Source: Candidatus Saccharimonadales bacterium (lineage in GTDB: Bacteria > Patescibacteriota > Saccharimonadia > Saccharimonadales > Saccharimonadaceae). From it: a DNA stretch of 64,000 nucleotides. Under the pieces are notes generated by a model. It saw only the letters and a program-made list of their open reading frames with translations, was not told the origin of the DNA and did not search any database. Below, in pieces: positions 9,115-16,734 of the stretch; the first letter of the stretch is position 1, and every line of letters starts with the position of its first letter. The stretch lies in assembly GCA_035317825.1 (NCBI GenBank), contig DATHGB010000020.1, positions 1 to 64,000 on the forward strand. Direction: 5' to 3'. The translations under genes and the position numbers were made by a program.

Positions 9115-9182
9115 ATTCTCTCATCATAACATTCGTACCAATCACTTGCTACAACCCCAGTAATTGCCCCCCCGTCAGTCAA

Positions 9183-9401
9183 TTATTTCCCTACTGTGTC
9201 TCGTGCTTTTTTCGCCGATCGCCGCCCAACTTTTTGTCGTAAATGCGGCTCCTCTTCATCCTTGTCCCTAAAATTAAAATATATGACAATGAGACCCATA
9301 AGGAAACCGATAGCACCCATTGAGACTGTAAGGCCAATAGTAAGGATTAAGCAGATTAGTGCTGCTATAAATCGTTCTGTTTTCTTGTTCTTTTCATTCA
9401 T
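9183..9401 (-). CDS. Small membrane protein
   Basis: 72 residues: a short charged N-terminus, two closely spaced membrane segments (about 11-30 and 31-45, perhaps one hairpin) and a basic tail ending RRSAKKARDTVGK. No family recognised. It lies 68 bases upstream of the large membrane protein gene on the same strand. Confidence 0.5.
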   Translation of the reverse strand: MNEKNKKTERFIAALICLILTIGLTVSMGAIGFLMGLIVIYFNFRDKDEEEPHLRQKVGRRSAKKARDTVGK

Positions 9402-9454
9402 ATAAATATAATATTTTTAGCTTGGCTAGTATTTTTTTGGCCTCAAACATATCT

Positions 9455-9706
9455 TTATTTCTCTACTTTCCTCTTATTCATTATTTTAGTAGTAAATTTA
9501 TAAAACCAGATGGAAAAAGCTACAGTTATCGCAAAGGCGATAGCAATCAAGATAGTACTGTTATAGTTTCCATAATTCACGCCATCAGTACCCTTAACAT
9601 TTCCAAAGATAGCACTTCCAGCCGAGGCCAATAAGATAGTTACTACATTTATAACTGCCACGGACAAAACTGCATCGACTACGATTATTATTAGCTTACG
9701 AACCAT
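9455..9706 (-). CDS. Small two-span membrane protein
   Basis: 83 residues starting at ATG 9704-9706, chosen because AGGAG lies just upstream; the longer open frame to 9967 runs through a region of strong RNA structure. Two membrane segments (about residues 4-28 and 46-66) and a basic tail KIMNKRKVEK. Function unknown. Preceded by a structured leader. Confidence 0.55.
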   Translation of the reverse strand: MVRKLIIIVVDAVLSVAVINVVTILLASAGSAIFGNVKGTDGVNYGNYNSTILIAIAFAITVAFSIWFYKFTTKIMNKRKVEK

Positions 9707-9960
9707 AATGCTCCTGCTGCTACTTGCAGCGTTATTAGTAATTGTTTTCGTGGCAATCAAAAAGCCCGCCACGAGTGATGACCTTTCGGCCATCCATAAT
9801 CCTTTCGGACTACGACAACGGAAAGAAGTACTCATGACGAGCTGTTTCTTTCCGTTGATTTGATTGACCATGCCACCGCTAAAGCAATGGTTTAGGCCAT
9901 AGGCGACGAGTCGCTTGAGGATTACTATATAACAATCAGGGTAACTATTAAAGCACAAGC
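9707..9960 (-). ncRNA. Candidate structured leader or small RNA
   Basis: Upstream of the 83-residue membrane protein lie several perfect hairpins: a 12-bp stem at 9816-9827/9846-9857, a 7-bp stem TCGTGGC/GCCACGA at 9748-9754/9768-9774, two small hairpins with CCGAAAGG on the minus strand (at 9782-9789 and 9801-9808), and GCGACGAGTCGC near 9903-9914. The density of stems suggests an RNA leader or ncRNA. No known riboswitch class was matched by eye. Confidence 0.4.
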
Positions 9961-10113
9961 CGTTCACTATTCCCGCTACAGGCGGCGAAGTTATAGTGCA
10001 GAGGTCTTAATCTTTGAATTCGTTGTATATTTATCAACAATATATATTGACCGTGCAGGAATTTTTTTGGGCGTAAATCGCTGCTCTCCCTATCGAAAAC
10101 AACACCGTTACAC

Positions 10114-10142
10114 TTGACATATGACAAACATAAGCGTATAGT
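10114..10142 (+). promoter_or_regulatory. Promoter of the recombinase operon
   Basis: TTGACA (10114-10119), 17-base spacer, TATAGT (10137-10142): a near-consensus housekeeping promoter directed at the small ORF and recombinase. Confidence 0.7.
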
Positions 10143-10157
10143 TGGACATAGAACTAA

Positions 10158-10252
10158 GTCCCCAGAGTACTTCGGTACACCCATTGTTAATTTTTGTTTT
10201 ATGGGGACGAACAGCATAAGAATTCAATCAGTCCCCTCATTGTTCAATGAGG
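10158..10252 (+). promoter_or_regulatory. Leader with competing hairpins
   Basis: GTCCCC at 10158-10163 can pair with GGGGAC at 10203-10208, enclosing a GTAC-TTCG-GTAC hairpin. A second GTCCCC at 10231-10236 could compete for the same GGGGAC, and overlaps a stem CCTCATTG/CAATGAGG (10235-10242/10245-10252) just before the ribosome site of the small ORF. The arrangement permits two exclusive folds. Confidence 0.4.
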
Positions 10253-10271
10253 TAAGGAAGATAGGATTTTT

Positions 10272-10460
10272 ATGCCTTTTTCTTTACAGAATAATGAAAA
10301 GATTCTAGATTCAGGAACAGAAGAACGTATTCCTGAGATTAGTTTCAAACAAAAGCGAAAACAGGATGCCTTAGACCTTGCATTATTGGTCTACGATATG
10401 TACAAGGAAAGTCAGATGAGTGATAGGATTATGGAGATTAACAGGAGTGACAATGACTAA
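10272..10460 (+). CDS. Small ORF coupled to the recombinase
   Basis: 62 residues, charged and soluble, with a helical middle (RKQDALDLALLVYDMYKES). Its stop overlaps the recombinase start (ATG 10453), an arrangement typical of translational coupling, and both follow the promoter at 10114. It has AGGA five bases before ATG. It could be a directionality or regulatory factor of the recombinase; no family recognised. Confidence 0.5.
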   Translation: MPFSLQNNEKILDSGTEERIPEISFKQKRKQDALDLALLVYDMYKESQMSDRIMEINRSDND

Positions 10461-12009
10461 AAACATACTCGCAATAGCCAACTATCGTGTTTCAAGTGAC
10501 GAACAGCTACTCAATGACAGCCTTGCACGACAAAAAAGGTCTGTAGAGAAAGCTGCCGACGAACTTGGCGTTAAAATTGTACGCCATTGGTCTGGAAGCG
10601 TATCAAGTAAAAAATGGGCTAACTTGGATCGAGATGATCTTGAGCAAATGCTTACCGAATGTCGGCACAACCGTGCGATTAAATATGCCATTTTCGATGA
10701 ATTGGATCGTTTTATGCGTTCAATGCTTGAGTTAGCTCACTTTATCGTCGAATTCAAAAAGCTAGGAGTGGAGGTAAAGTTTGCCTCACAGCCTAATCTA
10801 AAAACAGATACTGCTTCCAATACCCTGATACTCATGCTTGAAGCCTTCAAAGCGGAAGGCAGTAACGAGGAAAGGCAAAGAAAGTCTATTGCAGGGCAGA
10901 TCAATGCCCTACGAGACGGCCGGTATCCATTTGCTCCTAAGCCAGGCTATATGGGTGGGCGAAAAACTGGTGTACCAGCAATACACCCGATCAAGGGACC
11001 CGCATTACAAAAAGTGTTATTAGACATTGTTAATAAACATGTTACGCCGTCGCAAGGTTTGATCGACTTGAATAATAGTGATTTCATGAAGGGTGGTCAT
11101 TCATTATATAAGATGGATAAGTTCCGTAAGATCGTAACTGATTCATTCTATGCAGGTGTAGTCGAAATAGATAAACAAGTGAAGTTTCGTAATGAAAATG
11201 GATTACATGATCCCTTAATCACTTTAGAACAGCATTATGAACTCGTAAGAATAATGGACAAGAAAAAGAAAGTCCAAGCTGGTCCAAGGAAGAATGGCAA
11301 TCCCGACTACCCATTGAGTAACTTAGTTACATGCAAACTTTGTGTCGGTAAATCAACGATACCAAGATATGCAGGATTCAAACATAGCAATGGGAAAAGT
11401 AAGACACTTGTTTATCACAAATATAGATGTCGGTCATGCAATAGATACATTCCAAGGGAAGAACTACATCCAAAAATTGAACTCCAATTCCAGAGCAATC
11501 CGATCACACAAGATGGCGAGCAAGATTTTGTCGAGGCATTAGACATAGTATGGAAGCGTAAAGAAGCTCAGGCAAGACAGGACGCGGTGCGATTGAATGA
11601 AAAAATCAAAGATGTAAAAAATGATATAAATAACCGTGCGATGGCGGCCATAGACCCATCCAATCTTTCCATTAAGTCGGAGATTTTGTCGAATGTCGCA
11701 AAGCTAAAAAGCGAACTGGAAACCCTAGAGGAAGAGTCATCTGGCTTGGTCATTAAAGCTGATAACGACAAGGAGCGTTTCTTGCAGTTTGCTTTCAGTT
11801 TTGTACGTAACATGGGCAATCGCTTTCTTGAAATATCTCATGAGAACAGAGTGAGGTGTAAACAAGTCGTTTTTCCAGCAGGATTTCAACTCGACGCAAA
11901 TAATAAAGTTTACACCCCCGAAATTAGCCCTCTTATCACCTTAGCCACAAACAAAAAAGACCTTCCAAAACTTGAAAAGTCTCTTATGGTGCGGGTTAAG
12001 AGACTCTAA
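10453..12009 (+). CDS. Large serine recombinase
   Basis: 518 residues from ATG 10453 (AGGAG seven bases upstream; the upstream in-frame ATG at 10420 lacks a site). N-terminal resolvase domain with nucleophile Ser in NYRVSSDEQ (residues 10-18) and FDELDRFMR near 85; a recombinase domain; a zinc ribbon with CKLC near 297 and CRSC about 35 residues later; then a coiled coil (about 370-430). Large serine recombinases join attP and attB without host factors. The last eight codons lie in the 3' end of the tRNA-Gly gene on the other strand, the usual mark of integration into a tRNA. It is the only site-specific recombinase in the window and a candidate for moving the neighbouring cassettes, which is unproven. 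Confidence 0.92.
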   Translation: MTKNILAIANYRVSSDEQLLNDSLARQKRSVEKAADELGVKIVRHWSGSVSSKKWANLDRDDLEQMLTECRHNRAIKYAIFDELDRFMRSMLELAHFIVEFKKLGVEVKFASQPNLKTDTASNTLILMLEAFKAEGSNEERQRKSIAGQINALRDGRYPFAPKPGYMGGRKTGVPAIHPIKGPALQKVLLDIVNKHVTPSQGLIDLNNSDFMKGGHSLYKMDKFRKIVTDSFYAGVVEIDKQVKFRNENGLHDPLITLEQHYELVRIMDKKKKVQAGPRKNGNPDYPLSNLVTCKLCVGKSTIPRYAGFKHSNGKSKTLVYHKYRCRSCNRYIPREELHPKIELQFQSNPITQDGEQDFVEALDIVWKRKEAQARQDAVRLNEKIKDVKNDINNRAMAAIDPSNLSIKSEILSNVAKLKSELETLEEESSGLVIKADNDKERFLQFAFSFVRNMGNRFLEISHENRVRCKQVVFPAGFQLDANNKVYTPEISPLITLATNKKDLPKLEKSLMVRVKRL

Positions 12010-12063
12010 CTCTCGACCTCATCCTTGGCAAGGATGCGCTCTAAACAACTGAGCTAAACCCGC
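11987..12063 (-). tRNA. tRNA-Gly(GCC), overlapping the recombinase 3' end
   Basis: Folds as a full cloverleaf: acceptor GCGGGTT/AACCCGC, anticodon loop TTGCCAA (GCC), T-stem GAGAG/CTCTT and an encoded CCA (11987-11989). The T-loop reads TTAGAGT rather than the near-universal TTCGAGT: position 56 is A. That base (12007 on the plus strand) creates the TAA stop of the recombinase. Loss of C56 removes the G19-C56 tertiary pair, so this copy may be weak or derived from the mobile element. Confidence 0.85.
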
Positions 12064-12077
12064 ATATTACTTCACAG

Positions 12078-12106
12078 ATTATAGGGGAGAAAGGGTGATA
12101 TTGCAA
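12078..12106 (-). promoter_or_regulatory. Promoter of tRNA-Gly
   Basis: On the minus strand TTGCAA (12101-12106), a 17-base spacer and TATAAT (12078-12083), 15 bases before the mature tRNA end. The intact promoter suggests the tRNA is still transcribed. Confidence 0.7.
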
Positions 12107-12176
12107 GGGGTTTTGAGTTCTATCGGTCGGCACTCCTAGACGGCGACCAACTATGGCCTCCCTATTTCCGATCAAA

Positions 12177-12272
12177 GAAAATTGGAACTGTATGTTTGAA
12201 GATTTGATAATCTTATCTGATCATTTGGATGAGTTAGATATCAAAGGAGTAATCCAAAACTCTATTGAGTAA
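12177..12272 (+). repeat. R0: partial repeat (modules D/E only)
   Basis: Begins GAAAATTGGAACTGT and keeps the in-frame tail (ENWNCMFEDL, then LDELDI) to TAA 12270-12272; the tRNA-like and hairpin modules are missing. It overlaps the 3' end of the peptidase E gene by ten bases. It marks the left end of the array. Confidence 0.6.
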
Positions 12273-12930
12273 GTTCCCCGTCAATAATCTTCACAGTGTT
12301 GTCACCAATTACGTATGTTGAATCGCCATCCACAACAATTGCTGCTTCATCGCTTAAGCCGTAAATAACTCCTTTATAATTCTTGGCGATTTCTAGTAAC
12401 ACTTCTTTGCGGTTATTGGGGAAAAGTTTAGAGTTAAGATGTGGTTTAATAGCCACATCAACTAAGCCAAGATACTCATTGATGTCATAGTCATTTTCTT
12501 CGCCATATATTTTGGCGTACGCTTCAGTTGAAACTCGATTGCACATAACCATCGAACCTGCACTACTGCCAACATATACTTTTGTCTCAAGTAATTCTGG
12601 AAGCAATTTGTCGAGACCTGCCTTTTTAATGACACTCATCAGGTAATCGGTATGACCGCCGATAACGAAAATCACATCAGCCAACTGGAGCCTTGTCTTA
12701 ACCGTTTCAAGATCAAGCGCGAGAAGGTTCACTAACTCTATACGGCCTTTGAAATTATCTTTTATTTTATTGAGATCATCCAAGACCCAACCATGGTCCC
12801 CATGCTCAACAGCGTATGCTTCGTTTATAACAGCAAAATTGATTTCGTTCTGAGGTTTTCCCGCAAGCTCGACGCATTTTGCAATAATTTCAGGCGTACA
12901 AAAGCCATTTGAGGTGAGAAGAAGCTTCAT
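12262..12930 (-). CDS. Peptidase E-like (family S51) protein
   Basis: 222 residues. VIFVIGGHTDYL (about residues 89-100) and GSSAGSMV (about 121-128, nucleophile Ser in the GxSAG elbow) are the S51 dipeptidase E / cyanophycinase pattern; class-I glutamine-amidotransferase-like fold. S51 enzymes cut Asp-X dipeptides, but many members have unknown substrates. Its ATG overlaps the stop of the phosphatase gene by four bases, so the two form one operon and one cassette. Confidence 0.8.
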   Translation of the reverse strand: MKLLLTSNGFCTPEIIAKCVELAGKPQNEINFAVINEAYAVEHGDHGWVLDDLNKIKDNFKGRIELVNLLALDLETVKTRLQLADVIFVIGGHTDYLMSVIKKAGLDKLLPELLETKVYVGSSAGSMVMCNRVSTEAYAKIYGEENDYDINEYLGLVDVAIKPHLNSKLFPNNRKEVLLEIAKNYKGVIYGLSDEAAIVVDGDSTYVIGDNTVKIIDGELTQ

Positions 12931-13706
12931 CCTAAGAATTCCACAAGCTCATTGTGTATTGTCCCGTTACTTGCGATTACACCTTCGGCTTCTTCTGAGA
13001 GAGTCTTTCCTTTCAGGTCAGTTACTTTGCCGCCCGCTTCCTCGATGAGTAGCTGACCGGGTAGATAATCCCACAAATGCAGCCCAACTCGGAAATGGAA
13101 ATCAGCAATACCTTCGGCAATATCACAGAGTAAGCGTCCAATACAAGCATTAATAACATGAACATTCCGAACGTTGAGAAGTGTCTTTTCGTACAAAGCA
13201 AGATTTTCTTTGCGAATTTCCATCTTAGAACTCATGTGGGTGTTGGCATACATCGATGCGAGCTTTAACTCACTTGAAACATGCAGTAATTCACCATTTT
13301 TTGTTGCTCCGTTACCTTTTTCGGCAATATAGAGCTGTTCAATAATCGGGAAATAAATGACACTTGCTATGGGTTGATTGTCTTGCAAGATAGCTATCAT
13401 CACACAAAAGTCTGGACTTCCTTTGAAGAAGTTACCAGTCCCATCTAAAGGATCGATCGTCCATGAGTATTCGCTACCTTCACCCTGGTGCACACCACTT
13501 TCTTCGGCAAGAATTGCATCTTGCGGGAAGTGCACTTTGATGCCGGCGATAATTGTCTGTTCAGCTTCTATATCGGCTTGAGTTACAAGATCGCGGGGGT
13601 TTTTATTGTTAGACTGTACGTCTTGACGAAAATATTTAAGTTCAATTCTTCCCGCTTGTTTGGCAAGCTGGACTGCGAGGTCGAGACGAGTGAAAGATGT
13701 TGTCAT
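12927..13706 (-). CDS. Inositol-monophosphatase-family phosphatase
   Basis: 259 residues with the Mg2+-binding motifs of the IMPase/CysQ/FBPase superfamily: AEESG (about residues 67-71), WTIDPLDGTGNF (about 81-92) and LWDYLPG near the C-terminus. Likely acts on inositol-1-phosphate, a nucleotide 3'-phosphate such as PAP, or a sugar phosphate; the sequence does not discriminate. TATACT lies seven bases before ATG (13714-13719), indicating a leaderless transcript. First gene of a two-gene cassette with the peptidase E gene. Confidence 0.88.
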   Translation of the reverse strand: MTTSFTRLDLAVQLAKQAGRIELKYFRQDVQSNNKNPRDLVTQADIEAEQTIIAGIKVHFPQDAILAEESGVHQGEGSEYSWTIDPLDGTGNFFKGSPDFCVMIAILQDNQPIASVIYFPIIEQLYIAEKGNGATKNGELLHVSSELKLASMYANTHMSSKMEIRKENLALYEKTLLNVRNVHVINACIGRLLCDIAEGIADFHFRVGLHLWDYLPGQLLIEEAGGKVTDLKGKTLSEEAEGVIASNGTIHNELVEFLG

Positions 13707-13768
13707 ACAGTCAAGTATAACGTAGAGCTAAGATCGTTAATCTATATTCTCTAATAATTCCATACAGA

Positions 13769-13982
13769 CCCTACCAGACTTGAACTAAAATAACAGAGAC
13801 GGTCAAAACAAAATGTCCCAGGACATAAATCCTGGAACATTTTGTATCTGTTGATAATTTTGGTGGACCTTACCAGACAAAACTGGAACTGTGTCTTCTA
13901 CGGTCTCCAGATTCTTTATGGACGTTTGGAGCAACTAGATATTGGAACCGTCATCAAAAAGCAACAGCGAGGCATTTATTAA
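13769..13982 (+). repeat. R1: composite cassette repeat
   Basis: The tRNA-Phe-like module has two changes (CCTACCAGACTTGAACT). Hairpin at 13810-13843 has a mismatch (TGTCCC against GGAACA). The tail reads NWNCVFYGLQILYGRLEQLDI in pieces and ends TAA 13980-13982. It is the most diverged full copy and the farthest from tRNA-Phe, as expected for the oldest insertion. Confidence 0.8.
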
Positions 13983-14053
13983 AATTTCCAAATGCCATCT
14001 TTAAGAATTCTGTTAATCTTAGGAATATCTAGCGATCGAAATGAACGCTTCTA

Positions 14054-14082
14054 TTGACTTATTTAATTATATCTGGTATAAT
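14054..14082 (+). promoter_or_regulatory. Promoter of the GC-rich cassette gene
   Basis: TTGACT (14054-14059), 17-base spacer, TATAAT (14077-14082). It is AT-rich like the host genome although the gene it drives is GC-rich. Transcription would give a leader of about 195 bases. Confidence 0.75.
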
Positions 14083-14152
14083 TAAATACGGTTCCTCGGA
14101 AACCTTATGGGAGTCTGAGTTGAACAGAACCTTGCTACTTACTAAATTGTGC

Positions 14153-14208
14153 CTTCCAGTTTGCCGTTCAGGGTAGCAATCTTGCTATGTTGAACGGCAA
14201 ACTGGAAG
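14153..14208 (+). promoter_or_regulatory. Long leader hairpin
   Basis: CTTCCAGTTTGCCGTTCA (14153-14170) pairs perfectly over 18 bp with 14191-14208, and the loop holds a further six-bp stem TAGCAA/TTGCTA. A second hairpin CCAGTTTCGCAACTGG follows at 14213-14228. The leader ends with the AGGAG of the downstream gene. A regulatory role is likely; the class is unknown. Confidence 0.55.
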
Positions 14209-14283
14209 AGAGTCCAGTTTCGCAACTGGCGGCAGAGAGATCGCTGGTATGGGGGAGCCCTAACATACGTCTAGGAGATGACC

Positions 14284-14784
14284 ATGTCAAACTCACAGAA
14301 CACCCGCACCACCAAGCGTCACTTCTACCCGAAGTTCCTGACCGGACAGCGCATCCTCGTGCTCGTCCTGGTCATGTTCATCGCGGCGGCAGCCGGCATC
14401 CTGCTGGCCCGTCCCGCGCCGAGCAGCACGCCGACGGCGACCGAGATCGCGCAAGCGGTCAACGGACCCGCCACGTTCCAACGGCCTGGTGTCATGGAGT
14501 ACGTCGTCAAGACGAACTCCTGCATCGTCGGAGGCACCGTGACGTCCGCCAACTGGCACGTCGGTGCCAAGACCGTGGGTGTCGACGCGGTGGACTGGAA
14601 GACCGTGGACTACACCGCGTTCACGTTCAAGGCAGACAACGGCCAGGTCTTCACCGTCTCCGACAACGACGCACTGTTCATGGATCCGGGTGAGAACCTG
14701 GGGCTCGAACTGGACTGCGATCCCGCCACGATGAACACGGCAAAGTCCTTCGGGATGATCGCCATCATCTTCGGCGGAAAGTAG
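14284..14784 (+). CDS. GC-rich single-span surface protein, actinobacterial-like
   Basis: 166 residues from ATG 14284 (AGGAG six bases upstream; the ATG at 14278 touches the AGGAG and is less likely). A basic N-terminus, one membrane span (about residues 19-40, ILVLVLVMFIAAAAGILLA) and an extracytoplasmic domain with two cysteines. Strong preference for G/C at third codon positions contrasts with the AT-rich neighbours and points to an actinobacterial donor. No family recognised. Alone in the R1-R2 cassette with its own promoter, structured leader and terminator. Confidence 0.75.
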   Translation: MSNSQNTRTTKRHFYPKFLTGQRILVLVLVMFIAAAAGILLARPAPSSTPTATEIAQAVNGPATFQRPGVMEYVVKTNSCIVGGTVTSANWHVGAKTVGVDAVDWKTVDYTAFTFKADNGQVFTVSDNDALFMDPGENLGLELDCDPATMNTAKSFGMIAIIFGGK

Positions 14785-14865
14785 CTCCGGCTGATCCTTC
14801 GGGATGAAGCCGTGAGTTGGCCCAACTAGTAAGACAGCAAGACGTCGGTGGACGACGTAAAGCCA

Positions 14866-14904
14866 CCCCCCTGATCATCGCGATCAGGGGGATTTTCCTT
14901 TTTT
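14866..14904 (+). terminator. Intrinsic terminator
   Basis: CCCCCTGATC (14867-14876) and GATCAGGGGG (14882-14891) form a ten-bp stem followed by a T-rich run. It ends the GC-rich gene's transcript. Confidence 0.85.
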
Positions 14905-14959
14905 GACTAAGATTGGTAAAGTCTCTATGTTTGCCCATCTATAATATTCGCTCTGTAGG

Positions 14960-15153
14960 CCCTCCCAGACTCGAACTAAAATAACAGAGATGACACAAAC
15001 CAAAATGTTCCAGGATTTATTTCCTGGAACATTTTGTATCTGTTGATAATTTTGGTGGGTCATACCAGGGAAAACTGGAACTGTATTTTTGATGGGCTTG
15101 TTGTTTTATGCGAGCGGATAGAAGGACTATATACTGGAGCGACTCTTAGATAA
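14960..15153 (+). repeat. R2: composite cassette repeat
   Basis: Exact tRNA-Phe-like 17-mer, perfect hairpin AAAATGTTCCAGGA/TCCTGGAACATTTT around 15002-15035 (loop changed to TTTATT-type), conserved block, tail NWNCIFDGLVVLCERIEGL ending TAA 15151-15153. Confidence 0.88.
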
Positions 15154-15242
15154 TGTAATCAATGCTGGACGCTATTTTTTAATAATTGCTTAGTCCAGCG
15201 CTTGATCTTAGCTTCATGCTTTTCTTTACTTCGGGCATATTC

Positions 15243-15440
15243 CTATAAAGACAATCCCGTTATGTATAGTGATTCGTAATAAGCGCGTATCTTTTCTGCT
15301 GCTTGCTTGGCGGACATTTTACCTAAAACATAGTCACCAGCAATCTTTTGAGATTCCTGTGAAACTTTTAGGCCTTCGAGTTTTTCGTTGGCGATAGCTT
15401 GTTCGACAATTTTTCTTCGTTTTTGCGTAGGTGAATTCAT
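15243..15440 (-). CDS. VbhA-like antitoxin
   Basis: 65 residues matching the VbhA antitoxin pattern: IVEQAIANEKLEGLKVS, then GKMSAKQAAEKIRAYY. VbhA proteins inhibit Fic AMP-transferases by inserting an (S/T)xxxE(G/N) helix into the active site. Here the EG is present but the position four before Glu is Asn, not Ser/Thr. No Fic gene is adjacent; the only Fic gene in view is in another cassette (18632-19780). It is 118 bases downstream of the NYN gene, past a terminator. Confidence 0.65.
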   Translation of the reverse strand: MNSPTQKRRKIVEQAIANEKLEGLKVSQESQKIAGDYVLGKMSAKQAAEKIRAYYESLYITGLSL

Positions 15441-15517
15441 ACTTATACTTTAGTCTACAGATGGCTTCCTGTATTGCTTTTCTTTGTCGGTTGTGCTATT
15501 ATTTAGATATCAAGACG

Positions 15518-15557
15518 AAAAGAGTTCCGAACGGTTAGTTGCCTAAGGAGCTCTTTT
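15518..15557 (-). terminator. Terminator of the NYN gene
   Basis: AAAAGAG (15518-15524) with CTCTTTT (15551-15557), extended by TCC/GGA, directly after the NYN stop codon on the minus strand. Confidence 0.7.
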
Positions 15558-15558
15558 C

Positions 15559-16077
15559 TTATTTCTTGGTCTTGGTACGAGCTATCTTTCGCTTCACGTC
15601 TTTATCATCAAGATATGCAAAGTATGACGCCCCTATTTGCTTGTAGAGTGACGACCGGAATTTCTTATTCGGAAAGAGAATTTTCTCCAGTTTTGACTCT
15701 TCAATAAGGTAGTCAATTAGCATCTTATAATCTCCGTCACCAGAAACAAGCACTATTTTGTCAAAATCTCGATCTTTATGGAGACGCTTCATGACTGAAA
15801 ATATGATATCGGAATCAACGTTTCCCTTCTTATTGCCAATCATTGCGGAATTATGCTGTCTGAAAACAAGAATAAAACCAGCATTCTGAATGTTTTCGTA
15901 AAGCTGTTCAATTTTTAAGCCTTCCTGTACATATCCAAGATAATAAAATGCCCTTTCGACCTTGTATTTCTCGCGAAGGTAAATTCGAAATTTATACAAA
16001 TCAACGCCCCAGGAAGGCTCGGCACTCGCCGTGCCAAGATGTAAATTTTGACCATCAATGTAACAATAATTTTTCAT
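15559..16077 (-). CDS. NYN-domain (LabA/PIN-like) nuclease
   Basis: 172 residues with the NYN fold pattern: IDGQNLHLG at residues 7-15 (first catalytic Asp), DVDSDIIFSVMKR near residue 88, and VLVSGDGDYKMLIDYL near 110 (SGDGD with paired Asp). NYN domains are metal-dependent RNases related to PIN domains. Length and motif order fit the LabA-like family. In a cassette array it could act as a toxin-like or defence RNase, but this is inference. TATAAT lies 11 bases before ATG. Confidence 0.82.
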   Translation of the reverse strand: MKNYCYIDGQNLHLGTASAEPSWGVDLYKFRIYLREKYKVERAFYYLGYVQEGLKIEQLYENIQNAGFILVFRQHNSAMIGNKKGNVDSDIIFSVMKRLHKDRDFDKIVLVSGDGDYKMLIDYLIEESKLEKILFPNKKFRSSLYKQIGASYFAYLDDKDVKRKIARTKTKK

Positions 16078-16245
16078 AAGGTGTTTTTATTATAACATTG
16101 TTGCATAAGCACTATTCTTTCCGTATGAGATATCCTGTAATTCTCTAAAAGTTTCGGGCGTTCTGTACTTCTACAGAATGGCTACGCTAAAACCCCATTT
16201 TACAAAGCTTTTTTGAAGTTGATCGAAACAATAATTCCGTACAAA

Positions 16246-16472
16246 CCCTCCCAGACTCGAACTAAATTACAGGGGCGATTTTACAAACTAAAAATCCGAG
16301 AACTTAATTCTCGGATTTTCGTATCTGTTGGATAATTTTGGTGGATCATGGCAGGGAGAACTGGAACTGTATATTCTCTGACCTTCAGATTCTTTGTGAT
16401 CGCTTGGAACAACTCAACACTGAGACTACGCTTGGAGAGGATGATTTATATATAACGAGCTGCCATTCATGA
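16246..16472 (+). repeat. R3: composite cassette repeat
   Basis: Exact tRNA-Phe-like 17-mer; hairpin AAAATCCGAGAA/TTCTCGGATTTT (16291-16302/16308-16319), a different stem from R2 with pairing preserved. The conserved block has an extra G. Its first 127 bp (16246-16372) are identical to R6. Tail ends TGA 16470-16472. Confidence 0.88.
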
Positions 16473-16473
16473 A

Positions 16474-16734
16474 CTATTTGTATAGCTGACTATGCGTACC
16501 AATATGTGTAAACATAGCTGTTTCATCATCTACCAGGTAGTAGATAGCTCTATAGTCACCAGTAACATCAATACCGTAGCTCCCTTTGTATGGAGTATTC
16601 AGCGCGTGGTTTCTTAATACGTAGTCAAGGGGATCTTTACTGAACCTCGTGATGCGTTCAACCATCTTTTCTTTTACCTTTGAAGAAAGCTTGCTAGCCA
16701 TTTTATCAAAGCGTTTATGAAAAACTACGTTCAT
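16474..16734 (-). CDS. RelE/YafQ-type mRNA interferase toxin
   Basis: 86 residues with the RelE/ParE-superfamily pattern: basic N-terminal helices, TPYKGSYGIDVTGDYRAIYYL in the strands, and a C-terminal IGTHSQLY, which is characteristic of the YafQ subgroup (IGTHSxLF). Such toxins cut mRNA in the ribosome. Its ATG overlaps the antitoxin stop by four bases, the usual antitoxin-first order. Toxin-antitoxin pairs are classical stabilisers of cassette arrays. Confidence 0.85.
   Translation of the reverse strand: MNVVFHKRFDKMASKLSSKVKEKMVERITRFSKDPLDYVLRNHALNTPYKGSYGIDVTGDYRAIYYLVDDETAMFTHIGTHSQLYK

Noticed and set aside
9948-10217. 89-codon frame opposite the recombinase leader
   Set aside because: No ribosome site, atypical composition, and it overlaps the promoter and the leader structures of the recombinase operon.
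14187-14693. Alternative frame starting in the leader hairpin
   Set aside because: The product after residue 40 is the His/Arg/Gly-rich shadow of the real gene; the start lies in the long hairpin and lacks a ribosome site.
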